From NCBI GenBank assembly GCA_018713605.1, contig DVOM01000011.1, positions 1 through 64,000 on the forward strand: DNA of 64,000 nucleotides, in the 5' to 3' direction. A program made the translations under genes and the position numbers. The notes beneath the pieces were generated by a model. It was not told the origin of the DNA, searched no databases, and saw only the letters and a program-made list of their open reading frames with translations. The DNA is from Scatacola_A faecigallinarum. Its GTDB lineage: Bacteria > Pseudomonadota > Alphaproteobacteria > RF32 > CAG-239. The stretch's first letter is position 1. Each line of letters opens with the position of its first letter. Below, in pieces: positions 31,268 through 39,871 of the stretch.

Positions 31268-33118
31268 TCAGTTGCAGCTGTAATTGCCTCGAGAGCAACC
31301 AGCATTGCCGGAAGAACAATCTCGAACCTGGATAATTGTTTTTCCGTTGACCGTAAACTGATTGCCGCATTCTTCGTTTCCCCAGTCGTAAAAGCGGAAG
31401 TCGCCGCAATAGGAGGTGCTGCCGTTGACGTTAAAGTTGGCTTTGCATTGCAGACCGATTTCGCCGGCGGTTGCTTCAAACATATTGGCGGGTATGTAGA
31501 TGTTGCTGTTGTCAACCGACCAGTAGTTAATGGCAATGCCTGACGTGTTTTTGACAAAGTTGTTTATTTTGATGGTTGACATTTGGTCATAATCTCCCTG
31601 ACCCAGCCACGGGCGGTTTACGTTGAAACCGCTGCCGTCGATGCTTATGCCTAAGGCGGCGCCGTTCTGGTACCAAGTTCCGATTTCCAAATCGCCGAGC
31701 AAATTCAGCCATGCGTTGTTGACGATGAAGCGATCGGCGGTTACTTTTCCTTGGAGATCGATGGCGACGGAGACCGGGATGTCTATGGTTTGGGCATTAA
31801 TGTTTACGTCAATCAGGTGTCGGGTGCTTTCGTCGCTCATGGTAAATGTGCCGATTGTCAGGGTCGGCCGCGTCGGGTATTGTGATGCGCAGACTTCGTC
31901 ACTCGGCCAGATTATATCTTTAGAGCGAAACATCATGGTGCCGCTGACCGTAATGTCGTTCAGCATCATGATTGTTGCGTCGTATGCGTCGGCCGATTTT
32001 AATTCTGCCGCCGTTGATACGGTTTTGGCTCCGGCCAGAACCGCAGCACAGGTTTTGGTGCATTTCTTGTAACTGTCGTCGTACGGACAATTGCTGATTT
32101 CATATAAATTCGGACAGCTGGTTTCTGTGTAGCCGTCGGCGTTGCAGAGTTTTTTTGTATCGGCGCGGCATTCGGTGCAGATACCGCATGAATTCGTTGT
32201 TTTGCAGCCGTTTTCACAGGTTTTGCCGGTAACGCTGCAGTCGGGGTTTGAACCGCAGGCTTGGCATTTCGACTGGCAATCGGCAAAATAGGAAGCGCAG
32301 CTGTATTCGCAGGACACTTCGGTACGGTTCCGACAGTTGTCGTTATAAGCGGTTTTGCATTTTGACGAACAGTCTTCCCAGTATTCGGCACAGCCGTAAG
32401 GCGTGCTGACTTCGGTACGATTGTCGCAGTTGTCGGATTTTGGTGTTTTGCATACCGAGGAACAGGGTGACGGATAATATTCGGCACAGCCGAAATCGTT
32501 TTCGGAAACGCCGCTGGGGCAAGAACAGCCGGTATATTGTCCGCCGCAGACTTTGCCGCTTAAAATCTGGGGAGATGGACAGTTGGCGGAAGTGTATTTG
32601 TATTCGGATTTGCAATTGCAATATTGATATTTACCGCCGCAGGAGGCGCCGCCGCCGCTCTGTTCCGATGTGCAAGACACCAGAGCTGGGTCGCATTGGC
32701 AGGACTGATATTGTCCGTTACAGCTGTCGCCGACGCCGACTTGTCCGGCCGGACAGCTTACAAGATTGGAAACGCATCTACAGCCCAGCCCGAATTCGGC
32801 ATTGTATGGACAAGGGTTATCGATTGTTTGGAGGCTGTTGCAGTTTTGTCTGGTGTAACCGGCGTTCAGACATTGAGCTTCAGTATCAACAGAATAGTCG
32901 TCTCCGCGGCTGAAACCGGCTCCTGAATCGCAGTCGCCGACGCCGAGGAAACAGATGCCTGCGGTCTTATAGGCCTTGTCGAGTTGTTCAAATTGAAAGG
33001 CGGGCTTTGGTTTGGGTGTGCTTGTGTGTGTCGGTAAAATGCCGGAGGCAATGGTTAGCCTTGGGAACATAAGCGCAGTTCCGGACAGCAAAGAGAACAG
33101 TAAAACAGATTTCTTCAT
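31268..33118 (-). CDS. Secreted cysteine-rich repeat protein with C-terminal beta-rich domain (616 aa)
   Basis: A paralogue of the previous protein: signal peptide (LLFSLLSGTALMFPRLTIA), the block YKTAGICFLGVGDC, then cysteine repeats such as DNCRNRTEVSCEYSC and DNCDNRTEVSTPYGC. From about residue 360 it differs: a beta-rich region with LNDITVSGTMMFRS, ISIDGSGFNVN and IAINYWSVDNSNIYIP, which reads like a right-handed beta-helix or adhesin stalk, and ends with further cysteines. GAGGTGA precedes ATG 33118. Probably surface-exposed or secreted. Function unknown. Confidence 0.75.
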   Translation of the reverse strand: MKKSVLLFSLLSGTALMFPRLTIASGILPTHTSTPKPKPAFQFEQLDKAYKTAGICFLGVGDCDSGAGFSRGDDYSVDTEAQCLNAGYTRQNCNSLQTIDNPCPYNAEFGLGCRCVSNLVSCPAGQVGVGDSCNGQYQSCQCDPALVSCTSEQSGGGASCGGKYQYCNCKSEYKYTSANCPSPQILSGKVCGGQYTGCSCPSGVSENDFGCAEYYPSPCSSVCKTPKSDNCDNRTEVSTPYGCAEYWEDCSSKCKTAYNDNCRNRTEVSCEYSCASYFADCQSKCQACGSNPDCSVTGKTCENGCKTTNSCGICTECRADTKKLCNADGYTETSCPNLYEISNCPYDDSYKKCTKTCAAVLAGAKTVSTAAELKSADAYDATIMMLNDITVSGTMMFRSKDIIWPSDEVCASQYPTRPTLTIGTFTMSDESTRHLIDVNINAQTIDIPVSVAIDLQGKVTADRFIVNNAWLNLLGDLEIGTWYQNGAALGISIDGSGFNVNRPWLGQGDYDQMSTIKINNFVKNTSGIAINYWSVDNSNIYIPANMFEATAGEIGLQCKANFNVNGSTSYCGDFRFYDWGNEECGNQFTVNGKTIIQVRDCSSGNAGCSRGNYSCN

Positions 33119-33315
33119 AGTATCACCTCACGACAAATGTTGACCAAAGCCCGCAGGGAGCAGACAGGTGAGGAGATATGGGAAAGACAGGCAAGATATA
33201 AGACGAAACGGGGACAGCAAAAACGGAAGACGGACAGTCTCCGCGCATATCCTCATATATCTACACATACCCGCAGGCGGTCTTCCGCCGCGGCATAACA
33301 TCCACACCTGTAGAT

Positions 33316-33344
33316 AATATAGCGCAGATTTCGGCAAAAGTCAA
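33316..33344 (-). promoter_or_regulatory. Promoter of the 616-aa cysteine-rich gene
   Basis: Minus strand TTGACT (33344-33339), 17-bp spacer, TATATT (33321-33316), with the same AATAGTTGACTTTT context as at 31177-31205. The leader is about 190 nt and carries TGCGGGCTTTGGT ahead of the ribosome binding site. Confidence 0.75.
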
Positions 33345-33415
33345 CTATTCTTGAAGCCGGCTTTATTTTCCGCAAAAAAAGCAACAATATTAAAAGTTAA
33401 GCATAAGAAAAATAA

Positions 33416-33656
33416 TATTGTCATTCTCTGGCTTATTTTTCTTTTTGTCATGTTCGGGCTTGACCCGGACATCTCTCTCATGGATCCCCGGAACGCGCTG
33501 CGCTTGTCCGAGGATGACAGAAGAAAAAATAATACCGTCATTCCTGTACTTTTATTCTTTCCTGTCGTTCCCGTACCTTCTATCTCTTTCGTCATTCCCC
33601 GGCTTGACCGGGGAATCTGTAAAGGATATCCTCGGGTCAAGCCCGAGGATGACAAG
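33416..33656. repeat. Composite palindromic repeat, copy 2
   Basis: Palindromic modules in the same order as copy 1: GTTCGGGCTTGACCCGGAC (33451-33470), the 51-base block from 33480 matching copy 1 but for one base, ATTCCCCGG/CCGGGGAAT (33594-33617), and CCTCGGGTCAAGCCCGAGG (33631-33649). It fills the gap between the cysteine-rich genes and the TPR gene. The remainder of 33119-33695 is the long leader, the promoter and a terminator; frames across it are repeat-derived. Confidence 0.85.
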
Positions 33657-33686
33657 GAAAAAAAATGCCCTCTCTTTTGAGAGGGC
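33655..33686 (-). terminator. Terminator of the TPR lipoprotein gene
   Basis: Minus strand GCCCTCTC (33686-33679), loop AAAA, GAGAGGGC (33674-33667), then A plus a T-run. Perfect 8-bp stem. Confidence 0.92.
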
Positions 33687-33695
33687 CGGATCAAA

Positions 33696-35483
33696 TTATT
33701 CTTTGGTTATCTGGGATATTTTTTCGTTAACGACGGCCGGGGTGTATTTCAGCACTTTGTTGTCAACGTTGCGGGAAGCCAGTTTTTCTCTGACTTTGCT
33801 TTTGTCGAGTTCGCCGGAATCGTCTTCCAGAATCAGGGCGTGATTCCACTGAAAAACGGCTTCGTTTCTGCGTCCGCCGAACCAATAGGCATCGCCCAGA
33901 TGGTCGCTGATGAGCGCGTTGGACGGTTCAAGTTCGGCCGCTTTTTCCAGATATTCAATCGCTTTGTCATATTGTCCGAGACGATAGAAAGCCCAGCCAA
34001 GGCTGTCGGTAATATGCCCGTCGTTGGGAATCTGGTTGTAGGCATCGACAATCATCCCAAAAGCTTCGTCGACGTTTTTACCGTGTTTCAGCAGACTGTA
34101 GCCCAGAAAATTGAGCACGAGGTAATGGTTTTGGCTTAATGCCAGCGATTTGCGGAAGTTTTTTTCCGCTTCTTTCCATTCGCCCAGACTTTCGTATGAA
34201 ATTCCGAGGGCGTAGAACAGAACCCAATGCTGATTTTCGATTTTGGGCAGCGATTTAATGGCGTCTTTATAATAAGAGACGGCTTCGTCCTGCTTGTTGC
34301 GAATGCGCAGAACATCGCCCAAATCGAGCAGCAGCTGATAGTTGCGCGGGTTTTCCAGCGTCAGCGATTTCAACAGAAGTTCGGCGGCCGCGTAGTCCTG
34401 CATGGTAACCAGATTGCCGGCTTTTTTGACCTGCGCGGAATAGTAAGCTTCCGAATCTTCGTCGATTTCGTCGTAGATGCCGTTGGCCTCGGCATACATT
34501 TCGCGGCTTTCGAGAATGTCGGCAAGAAGAAGTTTGGCCAGGTCGTATTTGGGGTTTGCGTAGATCGACAGGCTGATGAAAATATGCGCAAGGTCAATGC
34601 CGGCGGTTCCCTGACGGAGTGTTGCGGCAATGCTGAACAGCGCTTCGGACATGCCGATGTTCGGGTTGTCGACGATTTTGGCGGTTTTTTCGGGATCGGC
34701 GCGGCGGATGTTGCGGGCAAGCTTGTTCAGCATGTCGGCCAGGAGTTTTTCGTCGGTGTAACGCGTCGCCAGCTGAACCGCCTTGTCTTTTTCGCCGTTG
34801 CGGATGTAGAAATTGGTTATGACCTGCAACGAACGGAAAGACATTTCCATGCTTTCGTCGTTGACTATGATTTCGTAATGACGACGGGCCTCGTCCGTGC
34901 GGTCAAAGTAATCGTTCAGCATGCCGGCGTGGAAATGGTATAAGGCGCGGAAGCTCGGTTCTTTGTCGAGGACGGCAAGCATTTTAAGCGCTTTGTCCGG
35001 CTGGTTGAGACCGGCGTAAGCCCAGGCGGACATGAGCGGAATGATAAATTCCTTGTAGACGGGACCGTCCAGATGGCCGACGGTTTCGTTGACCTGTTCG
35101 TAGCGGCCTTTTTTCATTTCGTCGACGGCCATGATAATATAGGTAAAGTTGTTTTTGTCGCCTTTTTTGAGCGAGATTTCGGCGTATTTGGCAGCCTCGG
35201 AAATGCGGCCTTTGGAAGCGAGTATGACATAAACGCGGCCGAGAAGCTCTTTGTTTTCGGGATCTTCGTTAAGGGCTTCCATATAATAGTCGGCAGCGAC
35301 GTTAAAGTTTTTGCGAAGGTGGGCAACCCTTCCGGCCAGATAGGCGCCGTAGGCTTTTTTCAGCTCCGGCTGCCGAATGATGAAGTTTTCGGACTGATGC
35401 GACGTAAACTCGGGCTGCTGCGTGCAGGAGTTGAAAACAATGACGCCGACGATGAAGGCGAATATGTAGCCGAATTTTGCCAT
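33696..35483 (-). CDS. TPR-repeat lipoprotein-like protein (595 aa)
   Basis: A large tetratricopeptide protein. The N-terminus (MAKFGYIFAFIVGVIVFNSC) is a lipoprotein-like signal, with the cysteine near residue 20, so it is probably anchored to the periplasmic face of a membrane. At least eight TPR units follow, for example AADYYMEALNEDPENKELL, AEKNFRKSLALSQNHYLVLN and AIEYLEKAAELEPSNALISD. Such proteins scaffold complexes in the envelope; the partner is unknown. ATG 35483 is preferred over the 35567 start because it gives the signal and has GGGAAA upstream. Confidence 0.85.
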   Translation of the reverse strand: MAKFGYIFAFIVGVIVFNSCTQQPEFTSHQSENFIIRQPELKKAYGAYLAGRVAHLRKNFNVAADYYMEALNEDPENKELLGRVYVILASKGRISEAAKYAEISLKKGDKNNFTYIIMAVDEMKKGRYEQVNETVGHLDGPVYKEFIIPLMSAWAYAGLNQPDKALKMLAVLDKEPSFRALYHFHAGMLNDYFDRTDEARRHYEIIVNDESMEMSFRSLQVITNFYIRNGEKDKAVQLATRYTDEKLLADMLNKLARNIRRADPEKTAKIVDNPNIGMSEALFSIAATLRQGTAGIDLAHIFISLSIYANPKYDLAKLLLADILESREMYAEANGIYDEIDEDSEAYYSAQVKKAGNLVTMQDYAAAELLLKSLTLENPRNYQLLLDLGDVLRIRNKQDEAVSYYKDAIKSLPKIENQHWVLFYALGISYESLGEWKEAEKNFRKSLALSQNHYLVLNFLGYSLLKHGKNVDEAFGMIVDAYNQIPNDGHITDSLGWAFYRLGQYDKAIEYLEKAAELEPSNALISDHLGDAYWFGGRRNEAVFQWNHALILEDDSGELDKSKVREKLASRNVDNKVLKYTPAVVNEKISQITKE

Positions 35484-35629
35484 AGCTGAATGTTTCCCGT
35501 TTATTGGCAGGAATCTGCCCAAAATCTTAAAATATTCTATATAAGTTTTAAAATCATACAATAACAATTTGAATTATTTTACATATAGTGTGTAAATAAA
35601 TAATTTATATCATAAAGCAAGGATTATTC

Positions 35630-35657
35630 TTGAAAATATTTTGATTTGCTTTAATTT
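35630..35657 (+). promoter_or_regulatory. Candidate promoter of the uracil-DNA glycosylase gene
   Basis: TTGAAA (35630-35635), 16-bp spacer, TAATTT (35652-35657). Transcription would start at about 35664, almost on the ATG at 35666, suggesting a leaderless mRNA; no good Shine-Dalgarno is seen. Confidence 0.45.
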
Positions 35658-35665
35658 AACAGGTT

Positions 35666-36466
35666 ATGGAAAACAATTTAAGCATAAGGGAAATTCTGGA
35701 ATGGTATGTTACCGCCGGCGTTGACGAAACGTTCGGCGAGGTTCCGTTCGGTCTGGAAGCGCCTAAGCCGAAAGCCGAACCGGCACCCAGACCGGCGCTG
35801 ACGACGCGTGCCGAAGACAGCGTGGCGCCGCGCGCGGCAACGACAGATCTGGCTCAGGCGACGATTTCGGCCTGCAAAAACGCCCGCGAACTCTGCGCGG
35901 AAGCGCAGACGTTGGAAGAACTGCGGGAGATGGTTGAGAAATTTGAGGGCTGCGCCCTGAAACTGACCGCCAACAAAACCGTTTTCGGCGGCGGCAATCC
36001 CAATTCGAAAATTATGCTGGTGGGCGAAGCGCCGGGGGCGGACGAGGACAGAATCGGACTGCCGTTTGTCGGCCGCAGCGGACAACTTTTGGACAAGATG
36101 CTGAAAGCGGTCAACGTTGACCGGACGTCGTGCTATATTACCAACGTTCTGCCCTGGCGTCCGCCTGGAAACAGGACGCCGACGGACGGCGAAATTGCCG
36201 TCTGTCTGCCGTTTTTGAAACGGCAAATCGAGCTGATTAATCCCGAAGTTATCATCGTTTTGGGCGGCAGTGCCGCAAATGCCCTGCTGGACAACGAGGA
36301 GCCGATTTCGCGGCTGCGCGGCAAATGGCTGGAGTATCGAAAGAGCGACGGCAAAACCGTGCCGGTTCTGGCCAGTTTCCATCCGGCATACCTGTTGCGC
36401 AATGCGGCGCAGAAAGCCAAAGCATGGACAGATCTTTTGCGGATGCAGCAGAAAATTATGCAATGA
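35666..36466 (+). CDS. Uracil-DNA glycosylase, family 4-like
   Basis: Removes uracil from DNA to start base-excision repair. Motifs: GEAPGADEDRIGLPFVGRSG (about residues 118-137), NVLPWRPPGNRTPT and HPAYLLRN near the C-terminus. About 60 Ala/Pro-rich residues precede the core. The usual CxxC of the Fe-S cluster is reduced to FEGCALKLTANKTVF, as in many alphaproteobacterial members, so cluster binding is uncertain. It may start from a leaderless transcript. 266 aa. Confidence 0.92.
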   Translation: MENNLSIREILEWYVTAGVDETFGEVPFGLEAPKPKAEPAPRPALTTRAEDSVAPRAATTDLAQATISACKNARELCAEAQTLEELREMVEKFEGCALKLTANKTVFGGGNPNSKIMLVGEAPGADEDRIGLPFVGRSGQLLDKMLKAVNVDRTSCYITNVLPWRPPGNRTPTDGEIAVCLPFLKRQIELINPEVIIVLGGSAANALLDNEEPISRLRGKWLEYRKSDGKTVPVLASFHPAYLLRNAAQKAKAWTDLLRMQQKIMQ

Positions 36467-36567
36467 TATTATCCTTTTGTTCATAAATTGTTGGTAAATT
36501 AAAATAAAGTAGATTATTATTTGAAAAAAGTTACAGTTTATACGCGTAAACAGCTAAGGGAATGACA

Positions 36568-37305
36568 ATGAAGATTCAGAACACGTTTTTATCAGGAATT
36601 GCCGGTTTGATGCTGGCTGCCGGTGCGGCCAACGCTCAGACTGCCGATGCGAAAACGCCGTCGGCGCATGAGGAAGAAGACGAGGCCATTCTGTTTAAGG
36701 TTCATGACGTCAAGCCCATCAGGAACTCCAAGGGCGACGAAGTTAACGCCTGCGACTTTTACGTTACGTTTTACAATCGCTCCAACAAGGATATTAACGG
36801 CGCGCAGCTGGATTTGACCTGGGTGGACAATTCGCTGATTGACGTTGTCAACGCCGAAAAGGAAGAAAGTGCCGAAAAACACAAGAACGGCGAAGATATT
36901 GATGCCGATTTTTCCTATACGCAGAACGGCAATCCCCTGCAGCTGACGGCATCGATTAACATGCCTGCAATCAAAGCTTATAAGCAGATTACAGTTCGAC
37001 AGTCGCTGAAAACCGACCGTTGCTACATTCTGCTGGACGATTTGTCGATTAACGTCAAATCCTGCGCGATTAAGCAGACCGGCAATGCTTCATTCAGTTC
37101 GGGCGATACCTGCAACGGGCTGTTTCGTTTTATCTCTCAGGAAAATCCGGAGTATTATACCGATTTCAAACCGATTTCCTATACGACGCAGAGAAATTCG
37201 GACATAAAAGAACGCGCCAGTCAGGAAAAGGAAATGGAGGAGCAGTATAAAAAGGCCGTAAAAAGCATGGATGCTCTGACACAGACACTGGCGGAAATCA
37301 AGTAA
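36568..37305 (+). CDS. Secreted protein of unknown family, paralogue 1
   Basis: A signal peptide (FLSGIAGLMLAAGAANAQ) leads into a 220-residue mature domain. The pattern DFYVTFYNRSNKDINGAQLD, then SLKTDRCYILLDDLSINVKS, reappears in the next gene, so the two are distant paralogues. The C-terminal 40 residues are a charged helix (QEKEMEEQYKKAVKSMDAL). ATG 36568 has AAGGGA six bases upstream; ATG 36562 has no spacing. Probably periplasmic. Function unknown; it sits beside a lytic transglycosylase. Confidence 0.7.
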   Translation: MKIQNTFLSGIAGLMLAAGAANAQTADAKTPSAHEEEDEAILFKVHDVKPIRNSKGDEVNACDFYVTFYNRSNKDINGAQLDLTWVDNSLIDVVNAEKEESAEKHKNGEDIDADFSYTQNGNPLQLTASINMPAIKAYKQITVRQSLKTDRCYILLDDLSINVKSCAIKQTGNASFSSGDTCNGLFRFISQENPEYYTDFKPISYTTQRNSDIKERASQEKEMEEQYKKAVKSMDALTQTLAEIK

Positions 37306-37324
37306 CTGCAGACGGGAGCGGAAG

Positions 37325-38011
37325 ATGGCGAAAAATCTGTGGCTTAAAGGTTGTGCGGCGGCGGCAGCCATGATATTTGCCGGTGCGGTTCCTTTGTCGG
37401 CGCAGATGTTTGAAGACGCCGCGGTTCCGACGGCGGAAGAAAATCAGCCGGCTGCGCCGCGGTTTAACAACAGCTGGGCTAACCCTCGTCGGTCGCAGGC
37501 TGCCCAACCTGCAGCAAAAAGTATAGGAATGCCGGATTTGAGCGTTGACAAAACCGGAGCTCAGGCGGCGCAGGACGCACGCAAAAACGCAGCCGAGGCA
37601 CTCAGCAAGTCGCTGGCTGGCAAGCGCGGCACGAGCGCTATTCGGAGGGTTTATGCCAAAGGGGAGAAGCCTTCCGCTGAAGAAGAGAGCCTGATTTTCC
37701 TGTTTTACAAAGATTTCAAAATTAACCGGACCATGGGCGGTCTGGTAATGTGCGATGTTCGTTTTATCGTTCTGCATACGCTGGAAAATAAAATCAATAA
37801 TCTCAGTTTCCGTCTGAAGTGGCCGGAAATGGAGACAACCCTGAGCTACAACGAGGTTATGCCGAATACGGAAACGTATTTTGACTATACGCTGGTCGGC
37901 GACGGCTGCTATTCGATGGACAAGATTCCGAATGTCATCGTCAATCGCTGCCGGGTCAAGGGGCTGTCTCAAAGCGCTTGTGCAAATAAAATCCGCTGGC
38001 TGAAGAAATAA
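37325..38011 (+). CDS. Secreted protein of unknown family, paralogue 2
   Basis: Signal peptide (GCAAAAAMIFAGAVPLSAQ), an Ala/Pro-rich linker to about residue 100, then a domain like that of the previous gene: VMCDVRFIVLHTLENKINNL, and later GDGCYSMDKIPNVIVNRCRV. The shared features are strand order and paired cysteines. It starts 19 bases after the previous stop with GGGAGCGGAAG upstream, so the two are one operon and may form a complex. 228 aa. Confidence 0.7.
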   Translation: MAKNLWLKGCAAAAAMIFAGAVPLSAQMFEDAAVPTAEENQPAAPRFNNSWANPRRSQAAQPAAKSIGMPDLSVDKTGAQAAQDARKNAAEALSKSLAGKRGTSAIRRVYAKGEKPSAEEESLIFLFYKDFKINRTMGGLVMCDVRFIVLHTLENKINNLSFRLKWPEMETTLSYNEVMPNTETYFDYTLVGDGCYSMDKIPNVIVNRCRVKGLSQSACANKIRWLKK

Positions 38012-38045
38012 CCGTCTTTGGCCGGTATCTTTCGGGTTTGTAAAA

Positions 38046-39785
38046 TTGTTGAAGAAAATTCTGCTTACGGGCTTTGTAGTCCTGTTTCTGTTTGGAAAAA
38101 CTGCCGATGCGGCGGCTGCACCGTTTGCGGTTATCGACCGGGTTTGTTATAATCAGATTTTGGACAGTCTGACGATTGATCCCGATGATATTACGCTCTA
38201 CAAAAAAATTTTCCGTGCAATTAAGGCCGAAGACATCGACAAGGCCGAAGAACTGAGCGAAGACGTTGAAAATCCGATTTTGATGGGGCATGTGCTGGCA
38301 GAGAAATATTTGTCGCGAACCTATAAGTCGGATTATGCCGAGCTTAAATCCTGGCTGGAAAAGTACAGCGATCATCCGCAGGCGGCACGCATTTACGCAT
38401 TGGCACTGCGCAAGGGTGCGAAAGAGCAGTTGCCGCGACCTGACAGCCTTTCCAAAGTCAACCGTACGCCTTACAGCTGGTATAACAACGATTATGAAGA
38501 ATTACCGCCGGCCAGGCGGCAACTGGTGCGCCGCAGCGTGAACAGTTTCCTGAAGTACATTAATCAGGGCAAGACCCTGAGAGCCCGTGCCATTTTGGAA
38601 AACAGAGCCTTCCGCATGGCGGTTCCCGACCGGGAGTGGGACGCGATGGCGGCCACGCTGACAACGGTTTATTTTTTGGACGGCGAGGATAAGCTGGCGC
38701 TGAAATGGTCGGCAAAACCGGCGCGGCGCAGTCAGGATGCTACCGGCCTGTGGTTTAGGGGGCTGGCTTTCTGGCGGCAGGGAAAGTATAAGGAGGCCGG
38801 CATTAATTTCGGAAAGCTCGGCGCCAAAAGCGACAATGACGAGTGGCTGATTGCTGCCGGCGCTTATTGGGCCTATCGCGCTTATGATAAAATCGGCGAT
38901 GTCAAGCAGGCTAAAAAGTACTTAAATATGGCTTCCAAATATCGTCGGACGTTTTACGGCATCTTGGCCAATTATCAGTTGGGCAACCCTTTGAAATACA
39001 ATTGGGACAGTCTGGCTTATCTTAACGATTTCAGCAATTACAACTATGTCAGCGAGCTGGTGGCATCCCCGTCAATCCGGCGGGCGATTATCCTGATACA
39101 TGCCAAGCAGCCGGAATTGGCCGAGAAGGAACTGCACGGCGACTTGGATGCGATGAACGAGCGCCAGCGCGAGGCGGCTTTGTTTATCGCCCAACAGTAT
39201 AACATGCATTCTCTGGGGATAGTTATTTCCAATCTGATTAAAGACAATGACAGGGAGATATATTATGACTGCATTGCCTATCCGGATCCGGACTGGCAAC
39301 CGAAAAGCGGCTGGCGTGTCGACCGGGCGCTGGTGTGGGCTCTGGTGCGGCAGGAATCGGGTTTTAATGCCAAAGCGCAGAGCGGCGCAGGGGCAAAAGG
39401 GCTGATGCAGCTGATGTCCAGCACGGCAATTTACGTGACCAAGGATCGTCGTCTGCGCCGCGATACCAGTCCGTTATTTGAGACCGAATATAATCTGGAA
39501 ACGGGACAGCGTTATGTCAGTTATCTGATGGAAAAAGATTTTATCGGCAATAATCTGTTCTTTCTGGCGACGGCTTATAATGCCGGGCCGGGCAATCTTT
39601 ACAAATGGCAGAAAAAGGTCAAATACGGCAACGATCCGCTGATGTTTATCGAGGCGATACCCTCGCGCCAGACACGGATTTATATTGAGCGGGTTTTGGC
39701 CAATTTCTGGGTTTATAATGCCCGTTTCGGGCAGCCGAGCGAGAGCCTTGAGGCGTTGATACATTCTCGCTGGCCGACTCTTTAA
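38046..39785 (+). CDS. Soluble lytic murein transglycosylase (Slt70-like)
   Basis: Cleaves peptidoglycan glycan strands to 1,6-anhydro products in the periplasm. It has a signal peptide (ILLTGFVVLFLFGKTADA), a long helical superhelix region, and a C-terminal SLT domain with catalytic Glu in RQESGFNAKAQSGAGAKGLM, followed by ATAYNAGPGN and EAIPSRQTRIYIERVL. The start is TTG at 38046 or 38049 (giving MKK); no ATG gives the signal. 579 aa. It follows two secreted proteins in the same direction. Confidence 0.93.
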   Translation: MLKKILLTGFVVLFLFGKTADAAAAPFAVIDRVCYNQILDSLTIDPDDITLYKKIFRAIKAEDIDKAEELSEDVENPILMGHVLAEKYLSRTYKSDYAELKSWLEKYSDHPQAARIYALALRKGAKEQLPRPDSLSKVNRTPYSWYNNDYEELPPARRQLVRRSVNSFLKYINQGKTLRARAILENRAFRMAVPDREWDAMAATLTTVYFLDGEDKLALKWSAKPARRSQDATGLWFRGLAFWRQGKYKEAGINFGKLGAKSDNDEWLIAAGAYWAYRAYDKIGDVKQAKKYLNMASKYRRTFYGILANYQLGNPLKYNWDSLAYLNDFSNYNYVSELVASPSIRRAIILIHAKQPELAEKELHGDLDAMNERQREAALFIAQQYNMHSLGIVISNLIKDNDREIYYDCIAYPDPDWQPKSGWRVDRALVWALVRQESGFNAKAQSGAGAKGLMQLMSSTAIYVTKDRRLRRDTSPLFETEYNLETGQRYVSYLMEKDFIGNNLFFLATAYNAGPGNLYKWQKKVKYGNDPLMFIEAIPSRQTRIYIERVLANFWVYNARFGQPSESLEALIHSRWPTL

Positions 39786-39830
39786 AACCTTGTATAATGG
39801 GTGTCTAGTACGGATTTTGCGGATAAAATA
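39784..39830. repeat. 3'-end repeat, copy a
   Basis: Right after the transglycosylase stop: AAAACCTTGTATAATGG then GTGTCTAGTACGGATTTTGC and GGATAAAATAA. Related copies follow the stops at 43527, 48993 and 56761. It can form only a weak hairpin in this copy. Confidence 0.55.
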
Positions 39831-39871
39831 AATACTTACGTAGGTTTATGTACCAATTTCGATTAAGCCGC

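Noticed and set aside
29760..33118. Repeated units that could be mistaken for a CRISPR array or tandem DNA repeats
   Set aside because: The repeats are at the protein level only, with varied DNA and no constant spacer length.
33128..33337. Minus-strand frame of 69 codons in the leader of the cysteine-rich gene
   Set aside because: It lies wholly within the inferred 5' leader and promoter, with low-complexity content and no ribosome binding site.
33351..33680. 109-codon plus-strand frame across repeat copy 2 (likewise 20345-20563 in copy 1)
   Set aside because: The frame is made of palindromic repeat modules; peptides like VIPRLDRGI arise from such repeats and are not good evidence of a gene.
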